A stretch of 64,000 bases of DNA, from assembly GCA_963678375.2 (NCBI GenBank), contig OY782831.1, forward strand, positions 1,798,001-1,862,000. The letters are read 5' to 3'. Numbering within the stretch: the first letter of the stretch is position 1; each line of letters starts with the position of its first letter. Below the pieces are notes generated by a model. It had not been told where the DNA came from and did not search any database. It was given only the letters and a program-made list of their open reading frames with translations. Below are positions 16,143-25,125 of this stretch, piece after piece. The stretch is from JAEKNW01 sp963678375. Its GTDB lineage: Bacteria; Cloacimonadota; Cloacimonadia; Cloacimonadales; JAFGVF01. Both the position numbers and the translations under genes were made by a program.

Positions 16143-17477
16143 TTAGTTTTTTAGTTCTTTGATTAAAGATTCCAAATCAACTCTTAAATCATTGTCTTTA
16201 TTAAATTTATTTTCAATCATTCTTTTAGCATGAAGAACCGTGGTATGGTCTTTCCTATTAAAATAAAGAGCAATTTCCTTTAAAGATGTTTGAGGAATTA
16301 AAAGACAGATGAGATACATTGCTACTTGTCGAGGGAAAGCGATAGTTTTGACTCTTGTTTTGTCCATAATTTGTTTTCTGGTTATACTGTAGAACTTGCA
16401 AACTCTATCGATGATAGAGTCCATGTTGATATCTTTAGGTTTATCGGTAATCATATCACCTAAAATATCTAGCACCATTGTTTTATTAATATCAAGAGGA
16501 TTTACTCTATTATAAGAAGCATAAGCTAATATTCTGATTAATGAACCCTCAAGAGCACGAACTGAGCTAGTAATCCCTTCAGCAATAAATTCAATAATAT
16601 CATTTTGTAATACTATGTTTTGATTATCAGCTTTTTTCTTAAGAATAGCGACTCTTGTTTCAAAATCAGGGTTTTTCAAATCAGCAAGAAGTCCAGATTC
16701 AAATCTAGTAACTAACCTATTCTCTAAATCCGGAATATCTTTAGGAGGTCTGTCACTAGTTAGGATAATTTGCTTCTTAGAAGAGAGGAGGGCATTAAAG
16801 GTATGAAAAAATTCTTCTTGAGTACCTTCTTTCTTAGCAAGAAAATGAATATCATCAACCAAAAGAACATCTACATGACGGAACTTCTGTCTAAAAGTAG
16901 TCATACTATTCCCTCTTATAGATTCTATCATCTGATTAGTGAACTCTTCTGAACTAATATAATAAATGGTCTTGTTCTTATCAATGTCTAAGAGATAATG
17001 ACCAACTGCTTGCATTAAGTGGGTTTTACCCATCCCTGATTCGCCATAGATGAATAACGGGTTATAAGTGGAACCAGGAGATTCTGCTACAGCCATAGCT
17101 GCTGAGTACGCAAAGTTATTATTTTTCCCAACCACAAACTGATCAAAAGTGTAAAACTCGTTTAAAGGAGGTAAATCATAGTTATCACCCAAGCCACTTT
17201 TTCTGATTTTCTGACTAGGACGTTTTTTCAAAGAAGAATCATCATTCAAGAAGCGGATATCAAATTTTCTTTGATATAAATTAAAAGCAACTTCAGATAT
17301 CATGCTTGCATAGTTTTTATTCAAAAAGTCAGAGGCAACCTTAGTTGGGGTCATTATATAAAGCGACTCATCTTCAAATTTGACTAGTTTTGTTTCACTA
17401 AACCAAGTGTTAAAACTTTGTTTCGCTACATGTTCTTCCAATTCATCTAATATATTTTGCCAAATATCTTGATCCAT
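16143..17477 (-). CDS. dnaA: Chromosomal replication initiator DnaA
   Basis: AAA+ initiator that binds DnaA boxes and opens oriC. The 444-residue protein has the N-terminal domain I (IWQNILDELEEHVAKQSFNTWF), Walker A GESGMGKT (145-152), Walker B VLLVDDIHFL, sensor segments, and the C-terminal DNA-binding domain with the DnaA signature NRKDHTTVLHAKRMI. The ATG at 17477 follows AAAAGGTAG. The region upstream holds a cluster of DnaA boxes, probably the origin and also a site for self-regulation. dnaN does not follow; the downstream neighbour is a convergent phosphatase gene. Confidence 0.97.
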   Translation of the reverse strand: MDQDIWQNILDELEEHVAKQSFNTWFSETKLVKFEDESLYIMTPTKVASDFLNKNYASMISEVAFNLYQRKFDIRFLNDDSSLKKRPSQKIRKSGLGDNYDLPPLNEFYTFDQFVVGKNNNFAYSAAMAVAESPGSTYNPLFIYGESGMGKTHLMQAVGHYLLDIDKNKTIYYISSEEFTNQMIESIRGNSMTTFRQKFRHVDVLLVDDIHFLAKKEGTQEEFFHTFNALLSSKKQIILTSDRPPKDIPDLENRLVTRFESGLLADLKNPDFETRVAILKKKADNQNIVLQNDIIEFIAEGITSSVRALEGSLIRILAYASYNRVNPLDINKTMVLDILGDMITDKPKDINMDSIIDRVCKFYSITRKQIMDKTRVKTIAFPRQVAMYLICLLIPQTSLKEIALYFNRKDHTTVLHAKRMIENKFNKDNDLRVDLESLIKELKN

Positions 17478-17517
17478 ATCTACCTTTTAATGTTTTTTAA
17501 AATTATTATCTATCTTT

Positions 17518-17627
17518 TTATCCACCTTGTGTGGATAACTATTTTTTAACGTATAAAATCACTCTATATCATATATTTAACTGAGTAGGATTGTGGAGAA
17601 ATTGACTTTATCCACAAGTTATCCACT
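17518..17627. other. oriC: DnaA-box cluster, probable origin of replication
   Basis: Five DnaA-box-like 9-mers within 110 bp of the dnaA start: TTATCCACC (17518-17526), TGTGGATAA (17530-17538, inverted), TGTGGAGAA (17592-17600, inverted), TTATCCACA (17608-17616) and TTATCCACT (17619-17627). The first two form a hairpin-like inverted repeat. A weaker box (TGTGGATTA) lies at 18136-18144. A very A+T-rich stretch follows, suitable for unwinding. Confidence 0.75.
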
Positions 17628-17639
17628 TCACAAAAAGCA

Positions 17640-18244
17640 AACATTTATCTCATCTCAAATTTTACTTATATAAGAGGTAGGATTTAAAATATTCTGAAGA
17701 TTTATCTTGTCAAGTAACTATATTTCATCTTGGAAAGTGGTGAAAAATAGTAACATTAGAATAAATGGTAAGTTACAAAACTATACAATACCTTATTCTC
17801 CTCTTTCTTTCTTTATATAATTAACTATGTCATAATTATTTAAGAAAGTGTTAATTATTTTTTAAGATTTCTATTTTTGAGCTCAATTTTCCAGAAAGTT
17901 CTCACTGAAAAAAAATTAACTTTCTAAAAATGCAGTCTTTTCTATTTTGAGTGAAATTTCTTGAAAACAAACAGTACACTTGGGAGGGGATTTCAGGCAC
18001 AAAGAGTGAATAATGACATTTCAATAACCTGTTTGAAGTCCGATTGACTTAGCCATAAATGCTAATGATTAATAGGCTTCATTAACTAGTTAAGTCACTT
18101 ATCTATTATTATCTTCATAAATTTCTGCTAGTCTATGTGGATTATAACAATGAAGGAAGTGTAAAAAAAGTTAAAATAAAGTCTTGCCAAGAATGTTCAA
18201 GTTAATATTTTTCATTTATAAGATTAAATTTTTAGGAGTCATTT
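17640..18244. other. A+T-rich non-coding region beyond the DnaA boxes
   Basis: About 600 bp with no convincing open frame. It probably contains the unwinding region of the origin and the promoter of the M1 peptidase gene. An outlying DnaA-box-like 9-mer is at 18136-18144. The ribosome site TTTAGGAGTC for the next gene lies at its end. Confidence 0.5.
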
Positions 18245-21109
18245 ATGAAGAAAGTTCTTACCCTTTTAGCTTTTATTTTATGTATAATCAATATATATTC
18301 CCATCCAAGAGTAGACTTAAGGTCAAGCAGACATTACGAATCAATAACCAGAATAGACTCCCTGCATGGCTATGATGTTGTAAGCTATTTTATAGATGTT
18401 GAAATTGATGATCAAAATGACTATATTCAAGGCTTTGTTGAAGCTGAAGTAATTGCTCAAGATAATTTAGAATTCGTAGGATACAATCTTGTAGGATTGG
18501 AAGTTGAAAGCGTACTTGTTGATGGTGTAAGTATTGACTATACTTATAGTAATGATATTATAACTATACCTGTAAGTGTAGAAAATAATCAACAATTTAC
18601 TACCAAAGTTTTCTATTCAGGGTATCCACAACTATCTAATGATGGGTATAATATTGGAATGGTTTTTAGACCAAATATGGTCTTTACTATTTCAGACCCA
18701 AATGCAACTAGAAATTGGTTCCCTTGCTATGACCACCCTTGGGATAAGGCATTAGTGAGTTTTAATATAACTTGTAGAGATGATTGGGTAGCAGCCTGCA
18801 ATGGCTTACAAGGTCAAACTATTGATAATGGCGATGGAACTAAAAGCTATGAGTGGATAGGTGAGAATCCTATGTCAACATACTTAGCAGTTATCCATAT
18901 TGCACCTTATTCTGTAATAGAACAGACTTTTACAAAAGAAGATGGCCAAGTGGTCCCTATTCAGCACTTTGTTCAAAGTAATTATTATGAAGACTGTTTG
19001 GTTGATTTTGTAAGAGTTCCTGAAATGATGCAAGCATATACTGATGCCTATGGAGAATACCCTTTTGAGAAGTATGGTCAAGCCCTAGTGAATATGCAAA
19101 CTTATGGAGCAATGGAACATCAAACAATGACAACTTTAGGTGTTTCTTATATTGATGGTTCTCCAAATGACCCTGAATATACTGTAGCTCATGAATTATC
19201 CCATCATTGGTTTGGTAATTGTCTGACCCCATTCACTTGGAAAGATGTCTGGTTATCAGAAGGGTTTGCTACTTACTCTGAAGCTGTTTGGGCTAATTAT
19301 CTACTTGGTTATGATGCTATGATTGATTATGTGAATATACAAATTCAGAATTATTATAAAAACTGGCAGAACTCAGCTGGTCCGCAAACTATTTATGATC
19401 CAGAGTATCTAGAATATTTTACACCACCATCTTATGAAAAGGCTGCTTCAGTTTTACACATGCTTAGACTTGAACTAGGGGATGAAGTTTTTTGGAATAT
19501 GATCCAATCTTGGTATGCTAATAATCAATATGGCAATATTATAACTGAAGAGTTTGTTGCACATTGCGAGAACATCTCAGGTCAAGATTTACAACAGTTC
19601 TTTAATCAATGGATATATTCTGCTGGAATTCCTTCTTATGAATATGCTATTTTGAAGAATCCTGAAACTAACCAAGTGAGGTTTTATAACAATGTTACTT
19701 CAGACAGCGGAACTGATTTTTATCTAACTATTCCTTTCCACCTAGGAGAGAGTTCTGATTCATTAAGGACTCTTTTTTCTCCAGGCTATAGTTTGACTGA
19801 TCCGGTAAGTGTTTCTAATATTAATTCTCCGATTTTTGTTGATCCTGATTCTTGGAACTTAGTTGAAGGTGTTGAGCAACTTACATTAGATATGAATAAT
19901 GTATATGCAGGAGATGGACAAGCTCTACTTTCCTGGTCTTCTTTCGGAAATGAAGAAGATTTCTTGGGATATAATATATATATGAAAGAAATTGATAATC
20001 TTGATTGGAATCTAGTAAATACAGAGCCAATAACTTCTACAAGGTATTTAGTAGAAAATTTAACAAATAATCAGGAATACCATTTCTACGTGGTTATTAT
20101 TGATGAAGATGGCTTTGAATCATATCCTACAGATAGTCAAGATATGATAGTTATTCCGCAAGCAATAGAAGCAAGTCAATCTATTCTTATAGTAGATGAT
20201 AGTGCTGATGGAATTGGTGTTATGCTAAGCCCTTCAGACCAAGAAATTGATGATTATTATAACAATTTGCTTTTTCAAGGATATCAAATTTCTAATATAG
20301 ATTTAAACCAAGAAGAATTAACCTATCCTGTAATGACAGATTATGATGCTGTTATATGGCATAATGATACTGTATCTTCCAGCGAATTATCTGCTTATGA
20401 AAACCTGCTGGGAAATTATCTTCTATCAGGTGGGAAGCTGATTATCTCTGGTTGGAAAAGCGTACTAGACCTTTCACCAAGTTTTCTAGAAATTTTCTTA
20501 GGTATTTCATCTTTCGAACTATATAATTCCCCTGTCTTATCTTTAGCAGAATCTACTAATGAGCAGTATCCTGACTTATCAACAGATGGTTCTTTACTGC
20601 CAGAACCCTGGGAAGGTAATCTTTCAATGATTGCTACTTTTACTCTTGGTCAAGCTAGTGAACTATATACTATCTCTGAACCTGAAGGCGTAGTTGCAGT
20701 AGCTAATAACTCTGAGAATGGTTGGGAGACTTATTTCTTTGGTTTCCCTTTATATTATTTCAATCCTGATCAAGTCAGATCTATGATCTTAACACTTTTA
20801 AGTAACACAAACCCACCTGTAGAAAATGATAATAATGATGTTGAGCTTGCCCAGGAAAGCTACCTAATCTATCCAAATCCACTTGCTCAAGATTTGCATA
20901 TAAAAGCTAATTATAAATCAGATGATTCTCTTAATATCTCCCTTTATAATATTAAAGGTCAGAAAGTATTAACTGCTAACAATATGCAGTTGAAAAATGG
21001 CAATTTGAGCTGGAATCTTTCTGAAAAAAAATTAGCAAATGGAGTATATTTTATTAAAATTTCAAGTAAAGATAGTGAAAAGGTACAAAAAATTCTAATA
21101 ATGAAATAA
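18245..21109 (+). CDS. Secreted M1-family metallopeptidase with type IX sorting tail
   Basis: Zinc aminopeptidase of the gluzincin M1 family, exported. The 954-residue protein has a signal peptide (VLTLLAFILCIINIYS), the M1 N-terminal beta domain, an exopeptidase motif YGAMEH (GAMEN in classic members; GxMEH is common in T9SS-linked members), and HELSH (316-320) with Glu339, the HExxH-18-E zinc site. A fibronectin type III-like domain (about 555-640, ALLSWSSFGNEED) and an uncharacterised GATase/flavodoxin-like segment (SILIVDDSADG) follow. Residues from about 875 to the end (YPNPLAQDLHIKA, ISLYNIKGQKV, LANGVYFIKI) form a Por/T9SS-type C-terminal sorting domain. The gene opens next to the origin. 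Confidence 0.93.
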   Translation: MKKVLTLLAFILCIINIYSHPRVDLRSSRHYESITRIDSLHGYDVVSYFIDVEIDDQNDYIQGFVEAEVIAQDNLEFVGYNLVGLEVESVLVDGVSIDYTYSNDIITIPVSVENNQQFTTKVFYSGYPQLSNDGYNIGMVFRPNMVFTISDPNATRNWFPCYDHPWDKALVSFNITCRDDWVAACNGLQGQTIDNGDGTKSYEWIGENPMSTYLAVIHIAPYSVIEQTFTKEDGQVVPIQHFVQSNYYEDCLVDFVRVPEMMQAYTDAYGEYPFEKYGQALVNMQTYGAMEHQTMTTLGVSYIDGSPNDPEYTVAHELSHHWFGNCLTPFTWKDVWLSEGFATYSEAVWANYLLGYDAMIDYVNIQIQNYYKNWQNSAGPQTIYDPEYLEYFTPPSYEKAASVLHMLRLELGDEVFWNMIQSWYANNQYGNIITEEFVAHCENISGQDLQQFFNQWIYSAGIPSYEYAILKNPETNQVRFYNNVTSDSGTDFYLTIPFHLGESSDSLRTLFSPGYSLTDPVSVSNINSPIFVDPDSWNLVEGVEQLTLDMNNVYAGDGQALLSWSSFGNEEDFLGYNIYMKEIDNLDWNLVNTEPITSTRYLVENLTNNQEYHFYVVIIDEDGFESYPTDSQDMIVIPQAIEASQSILIVDDSADGIGVMLSPSDQEIDDYYNNLLFQGYQISNIDLNQEELTYPVMTDYDAVIWHNDTVSSSELSAYENLLGNYLLSGGKLIISGWKSVLDLSPSFLEIFLGISSFELYNSPVLSLAESTNEQYPDLSTDGSLLPEPWEGNLSMIATFTLGQASELYTISEPEGVVAVANNSENGWETYFFGFPLYYFNPDQVRSMILTLLSNTNPPVENDNNDVELAQESYLIYPNPLAQDLHIKANYKSDDSLNISLYNIKGQKVLTANNMQLKNGNLSWNLSEKKLANGVYFIKISSKDSEKVQKILIMK

Positions 21110-21146
21110 GATAGAATTATTCATTTTAGCAAAAAGGGGATTTTCT

Positions 21147-23462
21147 ATGCAAGATGAAAAAAAGATTCCACGGACTTTACCAGTCTTGGTAAATCCTAGT
21201 TTGGTGTTATTTCCTTTTATGATAATGCCACTTATTGTTGCTGATCCTGAGAAGATAGCAGTTGTTGACTATGCTTTAACACATGATAAGTCTCTTGGTT
21301 TATTTTTACAAAAAGAGAGTCAAGAGAGTCAAGATGTTGAAGTTTATGAATATGGTACAGCAGCTTCAATAATAAAAATGGTCAGAAATAAAGATGGCTC
21401 TCTTTCAATATTATTGCAAGGGAACTCTAGAATCAGAATTGAGAAGATCATTCAACATGAACCAATTCTCATGGTAGAAGTAGAATCACTAGGTGAAAGA
21501 AGTGATGATACACCTAAGATACAAGCTCTCAGAAAGATAGCATTAGAACTACTAGAAACTGTCGCAACAGAGAGTAATCTCCCCGGTAAGGAGTTTTTGC
21601 CTTCAATTAAGCAGATACCTCAGACTTCTAGAGTTGCTGATTTAATTGCAGAAAATACTGATATTAAGACTTTGGAGAAGCAAGACATTCTTTCAACTCT
21701 TGACTTAGTTTTTAGACTAGAAAAGCTGAATAAATACTTAGCTGATTTGATTAAACAACTTCAACTTGAGAATAGGATTAGAAGCAATGTTGAATTAGAA
21801 ATGTCCGAAGATCAACGAAAATATTACCTTAGAGAGCAGCTTATGGCTATCAGAAAAGAGCTGGGCGAAAGTGATGAAGTTGAACAAGAGATAAGCTCTT
21901 GGGAAGATAAAATTAAGAAAGCTAAGCTTCCTGATTATGTTCTGCAGGCTGCTGAAGAAGAGCTTACTAAGATGAAAACAATGCAACCCGCATCGAGTGA
22001 ATACAGTGTTCTTCGCAATTATTTAGATTGGATTGTTAATATTCCTTGGAGTAAGAAAACTAAAGATAACTATAATTTAGATAAAATAGATAAGATACTC
22101 ACTAAAGATCATTACGGTTTAGATAAAGCTAAAGAGAGAATAATTGAATTTATTGCTGTTAAGAAGCTAAAACAAGAGATTAAGGGACCTATTCTTTGTT
22201 TTGTTGGTCCTCCTGGAGTTGGAAAAACCTCCATCGGTCGTTCTGTTGCGAGAGCACTGAACCGAAAGTTTATCAGAATGTCCTTAGGTGGTGTTCATGA
22301 CGAAGCTGAGATTAGAGGGCATCGACGTACTTATATCGGAGCCATGCCAGGTAAAATTATAACCGAGTTAAAAAGAGCTGGTTCATCTAATCCTATTTTT
22401 ATGCTTGATGAAATTGATAAATTAGGAAGAGACTTTAGAGGGGATCCTGCTTCAGCTTTGTTAGAGGTTCTTGATCCAGAACAGAACTTCTCTTTTGTTG
22501 ATCACTATATAAATTTACCATATGATTTGACTGATGTAATGTTTATAACTACAGCTAATTCACTGAATACTATACCACAGCCTCTACTTGATAGAATGGA
22601 AATTATTGAATTCTCTTCTTATATTGAAGATGAAAAGATAGAGATAGCAAAGCGTTATCTTATTCCTAGAGAAATTGAAAACAATGGAATCACTAAATCC
22701 CACGTATCAATGACAAAAAGTGCTTTGGAAGAGATGATTCGCTATTATGTCAAAGAAGCTGGAGTCAGGTCTTTACAGAGAACAATAGGAACAGTGATGC
22801 GTAAGATAGCAAGAAGAGTAGCTGAAGGTCATACAAAACAAGTGAGAGTAACTAACAAGAATATAAAAGATTTTCTTGGTTATAGAAAGTTCTCTACCGA
22901 AATGAAAAATCGAAAAGCTGAAGTTGGTATTACAACAGGACTAGCCTGGACAAGTTTTGGTGGTGAAATTCTATTTTGTGAAGCTATTAAGATGCCAGGG
23001 AAAGGTAATATTAAGTTAACAGGCCAACTTGGCAAGGTTATGCAGGAGTCTGCTCAAATTGCACTAAGTTACCTACAAGCAAACCATAAGAAATATAAAA
23101 TTTCTCCAGAAGTTTTTACTAAGAACTCACTGCATATTCATTTCCCAGCAGGGGCTATACCTAAAGATGGACCTTCTGCAGGTGTAACTCTAACAACTAC
23201 CATTGCATCTTTATTAATGAACAAAAAAGTAAAACATGATGTAGCTATGACTGGTGAAATAACTTTGTTAGGAAAAGTTTTACCAATTGGAGGATTAAAA
23301 GAAAAGATTTTAGCTGCTAAACGCGCAGGGATAAGCCATGTTTTAGTTCCATATGATAACCAAGATAGTATAGAAGAATTACCAGAATATATCAAAACTG
23401 GGATGAAAATACAATATGCTAAGAATGTTGATGATATTTTGCAAGAGGTACTTATAGACTAG
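21147..23462 (+). CDS. lon: ATP-dependent protease Lon (copy 1)
   Basis: Cytoplasmic AAA+ serine protease degrading damaged and regulatory proteins. The 771-residue protein has the LON N-terminal domain (PVLVNPSLVLFPFMIMPLIV), Walker A GPPGVGKTS (354-362), Walker B IFMLDEIDKL, and the protease domain with Ser677 in KDGPSAGVT and Lys720 in GGLKEK, the catalytic dyad. The ATG at 21147 follows AAAAAGGGG. It lies 37 bp after the M1 peptidase gene. A second full-length Lon lies at 44.4-46.8 kb. Confidence 0.97.
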   Translation: MQDEKKIPRTLPVLVNPSLVLFPFMIMPLIVADPEKIAVVDYALTHDKSLGLFLQKESQESQDVEVYEYGTAASIIKMVRNKDGSLSILLQGNSRIRIEKIIQHEPILMVEVESLGERSDDTPKIQALRKIALELLETVATESNLPGKEFLPSIKQIPQTSRVADLIAENTDIKTLEKQDILSTLDLVFRLEKLNKYLADLIKQLQLENRIRSNVELEMSEDQRKYYLREQLMAIRKELGESDEVEQEISSWEDKIKKAKLPDYVLQAAEEELTKMKTMQPASSEYSVLRNYLDWIVNIPWSKKTKDNYNLDKIDKILTKDHYGLDKAKERIIEFIAVKKLKQEIKGPILCFVGPPGVGKTSIGRSVARALNRKFIRMSLGGVHDEAEIRGHRRTYIGAMPGKIITELKRAGSSNPIFMLDEIDKLGRDFRGDPASALLEVLDPEQNFSFVDHYINLPYDLTDVMFITTANSLNTIPQPLLDRMEIIEFSSYIEDEKIEIAKRYLIPREIENNGITKSHVSMTKSALEEMIRYYVKEAGVRSLQRTIGTVMRKIARRVAEGHTKQVRVTNKNIKDFLGYRKFSTEMKNRKAEVGITTGLAWTSFGGEILFCEAIKMPGKGNIKLTGQLGKVMQESAQIALSYLQANHKKYKISPEVFTKNSLHIHFPAGAIPKDGPSAGVTLTTTIASLLMNKKVKHDVAMTGEITLLGKVLPIGGLKEKILAAKRAGISHVLVPYDNQDSIEELPEYIKTGMKIQYAKNVDDILQEVLID

Positions 23463-23595
23463 GATAACCTTTTGCTGCAGTAAAGAAAATCAGTTGCTAT
23501 AAATAGCGAAGACCAGATATCTTTAATGAGAAGACTTGACCCTCTTTAAGGTTACTGGGAAAGAAAATAATAAATTCGAAAACTAAAAGGATATA

Positions 23596-25104
23596 ATGCA
23601 AGAAAAATTTAAAAACAGAGTTAATATTCTACTCGACATTGAGGAAGCTTTTTATAACAAAGCAGAGTATGTCTTTCGTAGCTATTGTACTATTCTGCAA
23701 ATAATACCTACTTTCTATTATGGATCTACTAGGAAGCAGGTTGATATATATTATGGGAGCAAGGTATCAAAAAGTTATCCTGTAAGTATTAAATATAATC
23801 AGGGAACTAGCGACTTCTTTTTAGATAATAAGTATTATCCTCAGTTTAAGGTTAGATTTAATAACTATAAAAACGAAAAGATACCCTTCTTTTTTTCAGA
23901 GCCTGGATCAATTTTTACTGTAGGGCGAGATTCTTATAGTATCAATAAGGATATTATTGCTTCTGGTTTCTATTTTCTTTCTTGTTGGAAAGAGTACGTT
24001 AATAAAAAGAATACAAATCCTGATATTAGATTTAAATATCAAAATTCAATGCAGTACAAATGGGATTTTTCTGAGATTCCCGTTGTTGATGCTTACTGTG
24101 ATATTTTAGATAACATTTTGGATTTAAGCTTAGCTGATTATAAAAAGGATTTTCGTTGGAGACATGAACATGGATTTTGTGTCACTCTTTCCCATGATAT
24201 AGACTACTGGGATGTTTGGAGTACAGACCAGTTCAAGGCAATAATGAAATATAATGCCAATCGAATCAAGAAAGACCCTGTTAAATCAATCTATAAGATG
24301 ATTGGACATTTTCTTACAAAAAAAATATATAATCCAGAGAAAGCTATACTTAAAATACTAAACAAAGAGAGAAGGTTAGGAGTTAATAGTACAAACTTCA
24401 TTCTGGTTCAGGATAATTCTGATGATGGAAGAAGAAACTATTTTACCGATGATAGATATAAATCAGGTATAAAAAAAGTGTTTTCTAGACAAGCAGTTGG
24501 ATTACACGGATCACCAGATTCTGCTTATTTCATAAAAGAAACTAAGAAAGAGTTGGAAAGATTACAAAAGATTTTTCCACAGCAACTGGGTTATCGTTCC
24601 CACAAACTCTCTTTTCAATATCAAAGTTCTTATGATATCTTGGAGAAGATGAATTTAAAGTATGATGCTTCCTTAGGCTACTGGGAACATATTGGCTTTA
24701 GAGCAGGAATATCATTTCCTTTCTACCCTTATGATATTGAAAATGATAAGCCCTTTAATATCTTGGAAATCCCTCTAATAGTAATGGATACAACTCTTAT
24801 TTCTAAACTAGGAATGGGACAGAATCCTTTTATTGCAGCCTACAGAATAACAAAGTTATTTCAAAGAGCTAAGAAGTTTCAATCACATATCTCACTCTTG
24901 TGGCATAATAATACTTTCGATAGTATTGATTATCCAGGTTGGTCTTGGTTATATTGGTCATGTATCAGAAAAGCTAAAAAAATGTCTGCAATGGTATGTT
25001 CGACTGATGATTTATATGACTATTGGGTTAGATATATTGAGAAAACTAATGATGTTAAAAGTGAAGATAAAGAAAAAAACATAAATACTGAAGTAAATAA
25101 TTAA
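23596..25104 (+). CDS. Polysaccharide deacetylase-family protein
   Basis: A 502-residue protein of the carbohydrate esterase 4-like group found in Bacteroidota and relatives, with an N-terminal DUF7033-like part (residues 1 to about 180) and a NodB-like barrel. The barrel shows CVTLSHDIDYWD (the Asp/metal-ligand motif), VGLHGSPDSAY, LGYRSHKLSFQY, SLGYWEHIGFRAG and LLWHNNTFD, spaced as in the family. No signal peptide is evident, so it is probably cytoplasmic or peripheral. Likely role: processing of a surface polysaccharide. It sits between lon and nrdJ with short gaps; the true substrate is unknown. Confidence 0.75.
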   Translation: MQEKFKNRVNILLDIEEAFYNKAEYVFRSYCTILQIIPTFYYGSTRKQVDIYYGSKVSKSYPVSIKYNQGTSDFFLDNKYYPQFKVRFNNYKNEKIPFFFSEPGSIFTVGRDSYSINKDIIASGFYFLSCWKEYVNKKNTNPDIRFKYQNSMQYKWDFSEIPVVDAYCDILDNILDLSLADYKKDFRWRHEHGFCVTLSHDIDYWDVWSTDQFKAIMKYNANRIKKDPVKSIYKMIGHFLTKKIYNPEKAILKILNKERRLGVNSTNFILVQDNSDDGRRNYFTDDRYKSGIKKVFSRQAVGLHGSPDSAYFIKETKKELERLQKIFPQQLGYRSHKLSFQYQSSYDILEKMNLKYDASLGYWEHIGFRAGISFPFYPYDIENDKPFNILEIPLIVMDTTLISKLGMGQNPFIAAYRITKLFQRAKKFQSHISLLWHNNTFDSIDYPGWSWLYWSCIRKAKKMSAMVCSTDDLYDYWVRYIEKTNDVKSEDKEKNINTEVNN

Positions 25105-25125
25105 TTATTAAATATAGGAGCATAG

